Origin: Pararhizobium gei
Lineage (GTDB): Bacteria > Pseudomonadota > Alphaproteobacteria > Rhizobiales > Rhizobiaceae
Assembly: GCF_029223885.1 (NCBI RefSeq)
Contig: NZ_CP119409.1
Coordinates: 460,001 to 524,000 of the forward strand
Direction: 5' to 3'
Length of the DNA: 64,000 nt
The position numbers and the translations under genes are program-made. Position 1 is the stretch's first letter. Each line of letters starts with the position of its first letter. This document shows positions 17,155-28,022 of the stretch, piece by piece. A model generated the notes under the pieces. The model worked only from the letters and a program-made list of their open reading frames with translations. It ran no database searches and was not told where the DNA came from.

Positions 17155-20100
17155 TCAGTGGTTCACCGCTGTCACGCGCCGCATGGCGCTCGTCGTTTCC
17201 GTCCAAGCCGGTTTGTCCGGTGCAAAACGGGCCCTCAGATAGGTTGCGAGGTCCTTGATCTGACCTTCGTTCAATGTCGCGTTGAACGCGGGCATGGACA
17301 TGACTTCCGCAGCCTCGCGCCCGGTGGTTTCGGCAAGGATCGCCGGAGCATCGACGCCGTTGAGGATGACCTGCAGAATATTGTCTGGCGTATCGGCATG
17401 CAGATTGCTGTTGAGCGCCAGCGACGGCAGGATCGTATTGCCGGTGTGACAGGTCGCACATGCTCCGTTGAAGATCCGTTCGCCCTTCGGCGACGCGCGC
17501 GCAGCGGTGGATTTGGCCATCTCGCTCGCGGCAATGGCTGCCTGGCTCTGCGTGGCTGCGACGGCGGGTTCCGTGCCGCCGTTCAGGCTTGCGAGATAGG
17601 TTGCCATTGCCCGGATGTCTGTGTCCGGAAGAGGCTGCATGACGTCTATGACCTGCGCCATCGGCCCGGCTGCGCTGCCGTGGTCACGCGAATGTCCTGT
17701 GCGCAGATAATCGTAGAAGGCGTCTGCTGTCCAGCCGACGGGTCCTTTGGCAAAGGCGTTGAGTGCCGGCGCCTCCCAGCCATCGGCGAAGCCTCCGGAC
17801 AAGCGAGCATCGCCGGTCTTTTCCGCTCCCAGAAGATTGCGTTCCGTATGGCAGGCCGAACAGTGGCCAAGGGTTTCGACGAGATATGCGCCGCGGTTCC
17901 ACTGCGCGTCGCGCGTCTCAACGTAGCGGAATGGCTCGGCCTTCAGGAACAGGGCATTCCAGCCAGCCATCATGGATCGAATGCTGTAGGGAAATTTGAG
18001 CTTGGTTTCCGGCGGCCTTTCGGCGATCGGGGCCTGCGTCATCATATAGGCGTAGAGCGCCTGGAGGTCTGCGTCCTCGGCACCCGCAAACGACGTATAG
18101 GGATGGGCAGGATAGAGATGATGGCCGTCGCGGCTCACACCCTCGCGCATTGCGCGCTCGAAAGCAGGATAAGACCAGGCACCGATGCCGCTTTCTGCAT
18201 CGGGCGTGATGTTGGTGGCATAAACAACGCCGAAGGGCGTGTCGAAAGGCCGTCCGCCAGCGAATGGGGCACCGTTGGGGCCGGCATGGCAGACATTACA
18301 GGCACCGGCTGCAGCGGCCAGGCGTCCACGCTCGATCGTCGCGGCGCTGTAGACGTTGGTGTCCGGCGTCGGGATCGTGCCGATCGCAGGGCGCCATGGC
18401 GAGGCCATCGTCACGATGCCGGAAAGCGCAGCGACGGCGCCTGCGGTGGACAGGCCGATATTGCGCCATCTGCGTTTCTTCGCCGGTGCGACGGGTGAAA
18501 CCTCGTCTTTCTCGCCGTTCAAAGCGGCCAGCACGCGTTCCGGCGTCAGCGGCAGTTCGCGAAAACGGATGCCGGTCGCGTCATAGACGGCATTGGCAAT
18601 GGCCGATGCGCTCGGCACGGATGCGGACTCGCCGACGCCGAGCGGCGGCTCGTCCTGCCGGGGGATCATCAGCACATCGATATCGGGGACTTCGGGGAAG
18701 GTAATGAGCGAATATCCGCCCCATTCCTTCGACGTGACTGCTGTTGAGGAGAACTCCACTTTCTCCTTGAGCACCCGGCTGGTGGACTGGATCACATTGC
18801 CGTGGATCTGGTGACGGACACCGTCGGGATTGATCATCATCCCGGAATCCTGGGCGCAGGTCACCTTCGTGACCGCCACTTCGCCGGTCTTGGTGTTGAC
18901 GGCCACATCCGCGACCCATGCAGCCCATGCCGCGGCCTTGCCGGGGAAGGGGCCATGAATATAGACGGCATAGGCAAATCCGCGCCCGTAAAGAAGATCG
19001 CCTTCGCCGCCAAGCGTGCCCCATGTGGTATGCGGCACCCAGTTTGCCCGCTCGGCCAGCGCCTTGACCAGATCGACCGCGCGTGGATCCTGCAGATAGC
19101 GCAGCCGGTATTCGATCGGATCGACACCCGCAGCGGCTGCCAGTTCGTCCACATAGCATTCATGGGCAAAGGTGTTGGGCATGGCCGAAACACCGCGAAA
19201 CCAGGATGCGCGTGCGATCGGCGGCATGTCGTGCACAGTGACGCGAAGATTGCCATAGGCATAGGGCGGAATCGCGGTGCGGTCGCCCATCTGCAGCACG
19301 TCCGAGACCGGCGGCACCTTGCCGGTCAGGATCAGGGGCAGGGTTGGAGCGAGATTGGAAGGATAGCGCGTTTCGAAATCATAGGCGGAAGGACCGCCCT
19401 CCAGATCGAGGCCGCCGCGCACGTCCATGATCTGGGCCGCCCCCTTGGGCTCCCAGGCATGTTCCTGCTCGCGGCTCAGCTGCACCCGAACCGGGGCCTT
19501 GACCGCGCGCGACAGGAGGGCTGCATCGGCAGTGACGTCGTCGGCGCAGTTGCGACCGTAGCATCCTGCAGCTTCCAGACGTTCGACGAGGATCATCTCC
19601 TCCGGCATATCCAGAAGCAGTGCGAGATCGCGGCGCATCGGGAAGGGATTTTGCGTGCCGGACCACACGGTCAGGCCATTGTCGCGATAGTCTGCCACGG
19701 CGCAGGACGGCCCGATCGATCCGTGCATCTGGTAGGGCCAGACATAGGTGCGGTTCATCGCCTTGGCGCTGCCGGCCAGCGCCATATCGACATTGCCGCG
19801 ATCGGCAAGCTTGCGCGGGGTCGCGGGATTGGCGCGCAGGGCGGCTTCCGGTGCATTGAGGTCGGGGCGTTCCTGCGCTGCACGCCAGACCACCTTAAGC
19901 GTCTTTGCCGCTTCGATGGCGATTTCCTCACGCATCGCGACGACCCCGACGAAATCGCCGATAGCGACCACGCCGACCAGCCCGTCAATGTCGGCAACGG
20001 AGGTTTCATCCACGGAAATCAGGCTATTGCCGACATACTCGCCGTGATCGAAGCCGGCATAGGGCGGGCGCACGACACGGCCGTGCAGCATGCCGGGTAC

Positions 20101-20703
20101 GCGCACGTCGTGCACATAGGTCCACCGCCCCGTCGCCTTAGCCGGAATATCGACGCGCGGACGCGACGAGCCGACAATCGTATAGGCAGATGCCGGTTTG
20201 AGTTCGGCACCGGTGTCGATCGACAGGCGCACATGCTCGCCGGCGACGAGATCGGCAAAGCTCAGGCTCCAGTTTTCCCGGGACCCGGCGCGAATGATCC
20301 CTTCATCCAGGATAAGGTTTTCAAGTGGCGTTCCGGTCCGCATGGAAGCTTTGGCAAGCAGGTGACGGCGAGCGGTCGCCGCGGCATAACGGAGGGGAAC
20401 GGCGGTGATCTGAATGGTTTCGCTGGCAATGGTCGCGCCCTGGTTGGGGGCGGCCGAGGTCGCCCCAAGCACCATGTCGACCTGCTCGAACGGGACATTG
20501 AGTTCTTCCGCGACGATCTGCGCCAGCGACGTGCGAATGCCCGTCCCCAGATCGACATGACCGTTGAAAGCGATGACACGTCCATTGGCGCCAATGGCGA
20601 TATAAAGCTCGGCAGTATCGCCCAGTTCGACATCGGAAACGATGAGGAGCGTATCGGCGGCGGCCATGTAGGCCGATTTGGGCGTTTCGCGGTGCAGGGT
20701 CAT
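17155..20703 (-). CDS. nicB: Nicotinate hydroxylase large subunit: molybdopterin domain plus three-heme cytochrome domain
   Basis: An 1182-residue protein, close to the roughly 1190 residues of Pseudomonas putida NicB. Residues 1-740 are a xanthine-oxidase-type molybdopterin domain (NGHVDLGTGIRTSLAQIV, YKLN-free Mo pocket; RASWFRGVSAMPNTFAHE). A single membrane segment (about 765-790) follows. Three c-type heme sites, CNVCH, CSACH and CATCH, complete it. The enzyme hydroxylates nicotinate at C6, and electrons leave through the cytochromes to the respiratory chain instead of NAD. ATG 20703 was chosen because it overlaps the nicA stop (ATGA); the longer open frame upstream is nicA in another frame. 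Cofactor-maturation genes (xdhC/mobA types) are not nearby. Confidence 0.92.
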   Translation of the reverse strand: MTLHRETPKSAYMAAADTLLIVSDVELGDTAELYIAIGANGRVIAFNGHVDLGTGIRTSLAQIVAEELNVPFEQVDMVLGATSAAPNQGATIASETIQITAVPLRYAAATARRHLLAKASMRTGTPLENLILDEGIIRAGSRENWSLSFADLVAGEHVRLSIDTGAELKPASAYTIVGSSRPRVDIPAKATGRWTYVHDVRVPGMLHGRVVRPPYAGFDHGEYVGNSLISVDETSVADIDGLVGVVAIGDFVGVVAMREEIAIEAAKTLKVVWRAAQERPDLNAPEAALRANPATPRKLADRGNVDMALAGSAKAMNRTYVWPYQMHGSIGPSCAVADYRDNGLTVWSGTQNPFPMRRDLALLLDMPEEMILVERLEAAGCYGRNCADDVTADAALLSRAVKAPVRVQLSREQEHAWEPKGAAQIMDVRGGLDLEGGPSAYDFETRYPSNLAPTLPLILTGKVPPVSDVLQMGDRTAIPPYAYGNLRVTVHDMPPIARASWFRGVSAMPNTFAHECYVDELAAAAGVDPIEYRLRYLQDPRAVDLVKALAERANWVPHTTWGTLGGEGDLLYGRGFAYAVYIHGPFPGKAAAWAAWVADVAVNTKTGEVAVTKVTCAQDSGMMINPDGVRHQIHGNVIQSTSRVLKEKVEFSSTAVTSKEWGGYSLITFPEVPDIDVLMIPRQDEPPLGVGESASVPSASAIANAVYDATGIRFRELPLTPERVLAALNGEKDEVSPVAPAKKRRWRNIGLSTAGAVAALSGIVTMASPWRPAIGTIPTPDTNVYSAATIERGRLAAAAGACNVCHAGPNGAPFAGGRPFDTPFGVVYATNITPDAESGIGAWSYPAFERAMREGVSRDGHHLYPAHPYTSFAGAEDADLQALYAYMMTQAPIAERPPETKLKFPYSIRSMMAGWNALFLKAEPFRYVETRDAQWNRGAYLVETLGHCSACHTERNLLGAEKTGDARLSGGFADGWEAPALNAFAKGPVGWTADAFYDYLRTGHSRDHGSAAGPMAQVIDVMQPLPDTDIRAMATYLASLNGGTEPAVAATQSQAAIAASEMAKSTAARASPKGERIFNGACATCHTGNTILPSLALNSNLHADTPDNILQVILNGVDAPAILAETTGREAAEVMSMPAFNATLNEGQIKDLATYLRARFAPDKPAWTETTSAMRRVTAVNH

Positions 20704-21224
20704 GGCGAAACCTCCGTCGTGCCGTCCGTCATTGAAGTGGGTGCCTGCTCCGCTTTGGCATAGGCAACGGCGCGCCGCGCGGCGGCTAGTATTTCGAGAT
20801 GCGTTCCGCACCGGCAGAGATGGTGTCGCAGAGCCTCGCGAATATCGCTCTCGTCAGGATCGGCATTGCGCTTCAGAAGTCCGACCGTGGCGATGATCAT
20901 GCCATTGAGGCAATAGCCGCACTGCGCCGCCGCTTCTTCGATGAAAGCCCGTTGCACCGGATGCAACTCTCCGGCCACCGCCAGCCCTTCGAGCGTGGTG
21001 ATGCGCCGTGTGCCGATCGCGCCCAGCGGTACGGTACAGGACCGCACCGAGCGGCCATCGACCAGAACGGCGCAGGCGCCGCATTCCCCCAGGCCACAAC
21101 CATATTTCGGGCTATTCAGGGAAAGGTCGTTGCGCAGAATATAGAGGAGGGGTGTTTCCGGCTTTGCGTCAACGTGCCAGAGGGCGTCGTTTACATTCAA
21201 TGAAACGGAAACGGGCGACGTCAA
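20700..21224 (-). CDS. nicA: Nicotinate hydroxylase small subunit, [2Fe-2S]x2
   Basis: A 174-residue protein with two [2Fe-2S] domains. The plant-ferredoxin-like domain has CGLGECGACAVLVDG and a fourth Cys in RSCTVPLG. The helical domain has QCGYCLNGMI and HHLCRCGTH. It passes electrons from the molybdenum site of NicB to its hemes. Translation appears to start at TTG 21224 with GGGAG 8 bases upstream. It is the first gene of the minus-strand unit, and its stop overlaps the nicB start. It diverges from nicC across a 355-base region with two palindromes. Confidence 0.92.
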   Translation of the reverse strand: MTSPVSVSLNVNDALWHVDAKPETPLLYILRNDLSLNSPKYGCGLGECGACAVLVDGRSVRSCTVPLGAIGTRRITTLEGLAVAGELHPVQRAFIEEAAAQCGYCLNGMIIATVGLLKRNADPDESDIREALRHHLCRCGTHLEILAAARRAVAYAKAEQAPTSMTDGTTEVSP

Positions 21225-21324
21225 GGCAGGTGCTCCCGCCCCGCACCGGCGGTCAAGCCAAAGCCTGTTGCTATCGGGCGGATCGCTATGCGGCGGGGCC
21301 TGTCGCGGTGCCCGTTCATCATAA

Positions 21325-23513
<2,189 letters not shown>

Positions 23514-23517
23514 CCGG

Positions 23518-23554
23518 CAGCGGCGGATCAAGCGATCCGCCGCTGTTTCTTTTT
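23518..23554 (+). terminator. Intrinsic terminator or attenuator between nicD and nicE
   Basis: A perfect 12-base-pair stem (23518-23529 with 23534-23545, loop AAGC), followed by TTTCTTTTT. It begins 5 bases after the nicD stop and ends 22 bases before nicE, so it would cut the cluster into nicCD and nicEFX unless read through. Confidence 0.75.
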
Positions 23555-23576
23555 GCCATTGTTCGTAAAGCAGAGG

Positions 23577-24338
23577 ATGTCGTCCGTGCAGACATATTAC
23601 CGTATCGGTCAGATCGTACCCAGTTCCAATACCACCATGGAGACGGAAATCCCGGCCATGCTGACGGCGCGGCAGGCGATCCGCCCGGAACGCTTCACCT
23701 TCCATTCCAGCCGCATGCGCATGAAAAAGGTCGTCAAGGAAGAACTGGCCGCCATGGACGCTGAATCCGACCGCTGCGCGATCGAACTGTCGGACGCCCG
23801 CGTCGATGTGCTGGGTTACGCCTGCCTGGTTGCGATCATGGCCATGGGGCTTGGTTATCACCGCCAGTCGGAAAAGCGCCTGACCGGTCGCACGATCGAC
23901 GAAGGTACGAACATCCCGGTCGTTACAAGCGCAGGGGCGCTGATCGAGGGGCTCAAGGTGATGAAGGCAAAGAAGATCGCGGTCGTCGCGCCCTACATGA
24001 AGCCGCTCACCGAACTCGTCGTTGACTATATCCGTGAAGAAGGCTTTGAGGTCGTGGATTGGCGCGCGTTGGAAATTCCAGACAATCTCGACGTCGCGCG
24101 CCACGATCCCGATAATCTTCCCGCCATCGTTCAGACGCTTGATTTGACCGATGTCGATGTCATCGTGCTGTCGGCCTGCGTGCAGATGCCGTCCTTGCCG
24201 GTCATTGCCAAGGTTGAGGCCATGACCGGCAAGCCGGTGATCACGGCCGCGGCGGCGACGACCTATTGCATGTTGAAATCGCTCGGTCTGGAAGCCGTCG
24301 CGCCCGGTGCCGGCGCGCTTCTGTCCGGGGCCTACTGA
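23577..24338 (+). CDS. nicE: Maleate cis-trans isomerase
   Basis: A 253-residue member of the Asp/Glu racemase superfamily that isomerises maleate to fumarate, the last nicotinate-pathway step. The N-terminus YYRIGQIVPSSNTTMETEIP and two cysteine motifs (LGYACLVAIMAMG and LSACVQMPSLP) are typical; the two cysteines are the expected catalytic pair. The start is uncertain: ATG 23577 touches AGAGG directly, which is too close, whereas GTG 23586 has the same AGAGG 9 bases upstream and gives a 250-residue protein, the usual length. Confidence 0.9.
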   Translation: MSSVQTYYRIGQIVPSSNTTMETEIPAMLTARQAIRPERFTFHSSRMRMKKVVKEELAAMDAESDRCAIELSDARVDVLGYACLVAIMAMGLGYHRQSEKRLTGRTIDEGTNIPVVTSAGALIEGLKVMKAKKIAVVAPYMKPLTELVVDYIREEGFEVVDWRALEIPDNLDVARHDPDNLPAIVQTLDLTDVDVIVLSACVQMPSLPVIAKVEAMTGKPVITAAAATTYCMLKSLGLEAVAPGAGALLSGAY

Positions 24339-24350
24339 GAGGGAACGATC

Positions 24351-24992
24351 GTGACAAGCGCTGAAGCGAATTATCAGGGCGTCTGGGGCAACCGGATTGG
24401 GTTTGGGAAAAGCCCGGCTCTTCTCGTCATCGATTTTCTCAAAGCCTACACGGTCGAAGGCGCGCCGCTGTACGCGCCTGGTGTCGTCGAGGCCGTGGCC
24501 AACACGCCGGAATTGATCGCCGCCGCCCGGGCGTCGGGCGTGCCGGTCATTCACACGCGCATTCTCTATCTCGCGGAAAACTGTGCCGATGGCGGCATGT
24601 GGGTGAAGAAGTCGCCTGTCATGAAGGCGATGGTCGAGGGCAATGTGCTTGCCGAGTTCTGCGATGAAGTTCAGCCAGAAAAGGGCGAACTGGTCATCGT
24701 CAAGCAATATGCCAGCGCCTTTTTCGGCACCAGCCTTGCCTCGCATCTGCACGCGCAAGGTATCGACACGGTGATCATGGCGGGCTGCTCGACCAGCGGC
24801 TGCATCCGGGCCAGTGCCGTCGACGCGGTTCAATACGGCTTCCGGGCCATCGTGGTGCGCGACTGCGTCGGCGACCGCCATCCCGATCCGCACAATGCCA
24901 ACCTCTTCGACATCGACAGCAAATATGGCGATGTCGTCCCAAGGGAGGACGCGATCGCCGAAATCGCCAAGGTCAAGTCCGACTGTCCATAA
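24351..24992 (+). CDS. nicF: Maleamate amidohydrolase
   Basis: A 213-residue isochorismatase-fold amidase with Asp28 (LLVIDFLKAY), Lys118 (IVKQYASAFFGT) and Cys151 (GCSTSGCIRASAVDA). These correspond to the Asp29, Lys117 and Cys150 recalled for P. putida NicF. It hydrolyses maleamate to maleate and ammonia. It starts at GTG 24351, 12 bases after nicE, with GAGAGGGAA upstream. This is the third cysteine hydrolase of this fold in the window; the CSTSGC motif separates it from the biuret-type pair. Confidence 0.9.
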   Translation: MTSAEANYQGVWGNRIGFGKSPALLVIDFLKAYTVEGAPLYAPGVVEAVANTPELIAAARASGVPVIHTRILYLAENCADGGMWVKKSPVMKAMVEGNVLAEFCDEVQPEKGELVIVKQYASAFFGTSLASHLHAQGIDTVIMAGCSTSGCIRASAVDAVQYGFRAIVVRDCVGDRHPDPHNANLFDIDSKYGDVVPREDAIAEIAKVKSDCP

Positions 24993-25037
24993 GACTGTAC
25001 GAAGCGCTTAAGTCTTCAAGCAATAAAGGGAACGAGC

Positions 25038-26069
25038 ATGGATCAATTCAGCTTCACGGAAATCTGCCTGCATCAGTTGAAGATGTCGGGTGTCCACGAG
25101 GGCGAAAAGCTCATCGTCCTGACCCAGGGCAACGAGCGCCTCGATTACGCCGATGCCTTCATGGCGGCCGGCATGCGGCTTGGCGCCAAAATGTATCACA
25201 TGCGCCTGCCGCCGGTCCCACCGGCCGGTGCATGGGCGGTCGGCCAGACAGGTCTCGCGGCCATGCCGGAAGCGGTCGAGGCCCTGAAGGCTGCCGACAT
25301 GCTGATCGATTGCATTTTCCTGCTCTTCAGCCCCGAGCAGATGGCAATCCAGGCGTCCGGCACGCGCATTCTCACCGCCGTGGAACCGCCGGAACTTCTC
25401 GCCCGCATGTTGCCGACGAAGGAACTGCGCGAACGCGTCGAATTTGCCGGCGATCTCCTGTCCAAGGCGAAGGTGATGCGGATCACCTCTGAGCACGGCA
25501 CGGATGTCACCTACAAGCTCAACACCTATCCCGCAATTACCGAATATGCCTGCACCGACGAGCCGGGCCGTTGGGACCATTGGCCGTCCGGCTTCGTGTT
25601 CACCGGTGGTGACGATGACGGCGTCGATGGGACGATCGTCGTGGCCCCCGGCGATATTCTGCTGCCGCAGAATATCTACGTGCGCGACCCGATCATCTAC
25701 ACGATCGAAAACGGCTGGATCACCGATATCAGAGGCGGCCTCGACGCCGAACTGGTCAAGTCCTACATGGACGGTTTCAACGATCCACGCGGCATGGGCA
25801 TGAGCCATGTCGGCTGGGGCCTCAACCAGAACGCCAAGTGGCATCGCATGGTGCCCGGCGAATTCCCCGGCGGCATGGGCATGGAGGCCCGTTCCTTCTA
25901 TGGCAACGTGATGTTCTCCACCGGTCCGAACAATGAGTTGGGCGGTCCGAACGACACGGCATGCCATCTCGATATCCCGATGCGCAATTGCTCGCTGTTC
26001 CTTGATGACGAACCGATGGTTCTGAACGGAGACATCGCCGTCAAGGAAATGCAGTACAACTTCAAGTGA
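25038..26069 (+). CDS. nicX: 2,5-dihydroxypyridine 5,6-dioxygenase
   Basis: A 343-residue Fe(II) extradiol-type dioxygenase of the NicX family. Predicted iron ligands are His257 (MSHVGWG), His310 and Asp312 (CHLDIP). The 53- and 2-residue spacings equal those recalled for P. putida NicX (His265, His318, Asp320). It opens 2,5-dihydroxypyridine to N-formylmaleamate. The gene is 45 bases after nicF, and a short inverted repeat (AAGACT at 24991, AGTCTT at 25011) lies in that gap. Here nicX is last, separated from nicC by D, E and F. Confidence 0.92.
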   Translation: MDQFSFTEICLHQLKMSGVHEGEKLIVLTQGNERLDYADAFMAAGMRLGAKMYHMRLPPVPPAGAWAVGQTGLAAMPEAVEALKAADMLIDCIFLLFSPEQMAIQASGTRILTAVEPPELLARMLPTKELRERVEFAGDLLSKAKVMRITSEHGTDVTYKLNTYPAITEYACTDEPGRWDHWPSGFVFTGGDDDGVDGTIVVAPGDILLPQNIYVRDPIIYTIENGWITDIRGGLDAELVKSYMDGFNDPRGMGMSHVGWGLNQNAKWHRMVPGEFPGGMGMEARSFYGNVMFSTGPNNELGGPNDTACHLDIPMRNCSLFLDDEPMVLNGDIAVKEMQYNFK

Positions 26070-26080
26070 TGATAATTCGG

Positions 26081-26110
26081 ATCCGCTTCGCGCAGAAGAG
26101 CGAAGCGGAT
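26081..26110 (+). terminator. Hairpin after nicX
   Basis: ATCCGCTTCGC (26081-26091) pairs fully with 26100-26110. No T tract follows, so it may be an mRNA-stabilising or partial terminator structure between nicX and nicR. Confidence 0.45.
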
Positions 26111-26211
26111 TCGCTCCAGGCTTCGCCTTGACGGCGCAACCCGGCTCGGTATTTCCGGCACCCGGACTTACCGAATACAATTTGCACAGATATCGACGGG
26201 CCGTCGCCACA

Positions 26212-26694
26212 ATGACTGACAACGATAAAAACCCTGTCCCGCCAGCACCGATGGCATTCGGCGGTTACCATGTCACCGAGCAGGTGGGTCATCTGTTGCG
26301 AAAAGCCTATCAGCGGCACCTCGCCATCTTCCAGAGCAACGCCAGCGATCCCGATCTCACATCAGTGCAGTTCGTAACCCTTTGCGCCCTGCATGACCTT
26401 GGCCCCAGTTCGCAGGTCGAACTCGTCAAGGCCACTTCGGTCGATCAGGCTACGATCCGCGGCATCGTGGAAAGACTGAAGGCGCGTGGCCTGATCGATC
26501 TTTCCAGAGACGAAGCTGACGGCCGCAAGGTCGTGATCTCGCTTCTGCCCAAGGGTGAGGCGGTGCTGGAGCAGATGTATCCGCAAGGCCATCTCATCAG
26601 TGAAAAGACCATGCAACGCCTCAACCCGGCTGAACGGGTGGCGCTGCTGTTCCTTCTGCGAAAGATCGCGGAAGAGGACGAGCAAGACAGTTGA
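26212..26694 (+). CDS. nicR: MarR-family regulator, probable nicotinate-pathway repressor
   Basis: A 160-residue MarR protein. The winged helix-turn-helix is seen at about residues 60-110 (SSQVELVKATSVDQATIRGI, then the wing DEADGRKVVISLLPKG), flanked by dimerisation helices. It lies 143 bases after nicX on the same strand. In Pseudomonas, NicR of this family represses nicC and nicX and is released by 6-hydroxynicotinate; the same role is inferred here, with the GTATAC palindromes before nicC as likely targets. ATG 26212 was preferred over an upstream TTG (26128) because the extra residues have no MarR character. Confidence 0.78.
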   Translation: MTDNDKNPVPPAPMAFGGYHVTEQVGHLLRKAYQRHLAIFQSNASDPDLTSVQFVTLCALHDLGPSSQVELVKATSVDQATIRGIVERLKARGLIDLSRDEADGRKVVISLLPKGEAVLEQMYPQGHLISEKTMQRLNPAERVALLFLLRKIAEEDEQDS

Positions 26695-26862
26695 GAGTGG
26701 GACGGCATGTTGGAGCCGCCGGAGTATTTTTGAAAATCCATCCGCGGTTACAGCCGGCTGGTTCAGGTTCAAATCAGTTAGCGCTCGACAATTCTCCTCG
26801 TAGCAGATAAAAAATATCATCATAGATTGATTATTTATGGCGATAATCTTCAGAGGTTGACG

Positions 26863-28011
26863 ATGGGCGCGCGCAAGGCATGTGCAAACGATATCGATTT
26901 CATCGCGTCGGCCTACGCATCGGCGTTTGCCTTCAACCGGGCGCGAACGGTCGACTATATCGACCGGACGGGTCTGGACAGCTTCTACCTCATCGAGCTT
27001 GATGGCTTGCCGGCAGCCGTTTTTGCATTGATCGAGACAGGTCACTGGTTTGCCGGCAAGGTCGTACCGGCATGCAATATTGCCCATGTTGCAATCAGCC
27101 CGGAATATCGCGGCACCGGCCTCGCATCAACGATCCTCGACGTTGCCGCTGCAGCGGCGACGGATCGTGGTGCCGTGGTTGCAAGTCTCTTTGCATCCAC
27201 GCGACCGCTCTATCGGCGCTTCGGGTTCGAACTGGCAGGATCGGAGATCATCTATGAAGCCGATACGTCCGAGCTTTACAAGATAAAGGACAAATTCCAG
27301 TGCCGTCGCGCTGTTGGCGACGACATCGTCTCTGCGATTGCGCCGATCTACGGCAAGCAATGCCTCGCGGAGGCTGGCGTCCTGGCGCGCGGTCCGGCGC
27401 ACTGGAATGTCTTGCTTCAGGCGGCAGGGAATGAAAATTCCACCTTCATTTTCGAAAAGGACGGCGAGGATGTCGGCTATATCGTGCTCGACACCGGCAA
27501 TCCGGAATGCCTTGTCCTGCGCGACTGGGCTGCCCTTTCCGGCGCGAGCGCCCGACAGATGCTCAAGTTCCTCGGAACGTTCTCGACGGTCTATCCGCAT
27601 GTCCGCTGGCATGGCGCGCCGCAGGATGCCTTGGTTTTTGCCATGCCGGACAAGGGTTGGCGGCTCGTTCATCAGGAGGAATTCCTGATGCGTGTCCTCT
27701 CGCCGCAAAAGGCCCTGGTCGCGCGAGGTTACGAATGCGCACCGGCAAACCTCAGGCTCGATATCATCGGCGACCGAAAGATCCACGCCTTGCTGCTCTC
27801 CGTGCAAGATGGCATTGCGACTTGCGAGGATGTCGCCAAAGGGACGCCGGACATAACCATTGGGCTTGCACAGTTCGCGACCCTATTTTCCGGGTTTCGC
27901 TCTGCGCGTTTTCTGGCGAAAGCGGGCTGGATTAACGGCGATTCTACAGCGATAAGACGATGTGACGATATTTTCTCCGGCCCGGCTCCCTGGGTCGGGG
28001 AGCATTTCTAA
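26863..28011 (+). CDS. Eis-like GNAT N-acetyltransferase with C-terminal SCP2-like domain
   Basis: A 382-residue protein built like Eis-type acetyltransferases. An N-terminal GNAT domain has the acetyl-CoA loop ISPEYRGTGLAS and the helix RPLYRRFGFELAG; a second GNAT-like half follows, and then a C-terminal SCP2-like domain with ISVQDG-like strands (LLSVQDGIATCEDV). It could acetylate an amine substrate, possibly an amino sugar given its neighbours. CAGAGG lies 6 bases before the ATG. The gene ends only 11 bases before the RpiR regulator, so they are probably one unit. Confidence 0.75.
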   Translation: MGARKACANDIDFIASAYASAFAFNRARTVDYIDRTGLDSFYLIELDGLPAAVFALIETGHWFAGKVVPACNIAHVAISPEYRGTGLASTILDVAAAAATDRGAVVASLFASTRPLYRRFGFELAGSEIIYEADTSELYKIKDKFQCRRAVGDDIVSAIAPIYGKQCLAEAGVLARGPAHWNVLLQAAGNENSTFIFEKDGEDVGYIVLDTGNPECLVLRDWAALSGASARQMLKFLGTFSTVYPHVRWHGAPQDALVFAMPDKGWRLVHQEEFLMRVLSPQKALVARGYECAPANLRLDIIGDRKIHALLLSVQDGIATCEDVAKGTPDITIGLAQFATLFSGFRSARFLAKAGWINGDSTAIRRCDDIFSGPAPWVGEHF

Positions 28012-28022
28012 GGAACAGGCCT

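Noticed and set aside
18802..20763. 653-codon open frame on the plus strand opposite nicB (also 17122-18498)
   Set aside because: Antisense of the molybdopterin and cytochrome domains; no recognisable protein and no ribosome site.
24991..25016. AAGACT/AGTCTT inverted repeat between nicF and nicX as an operator
   Set aside because: Only six base pairs over a 14-base gap, unlike the GTATAC palindromes and without a second copy.
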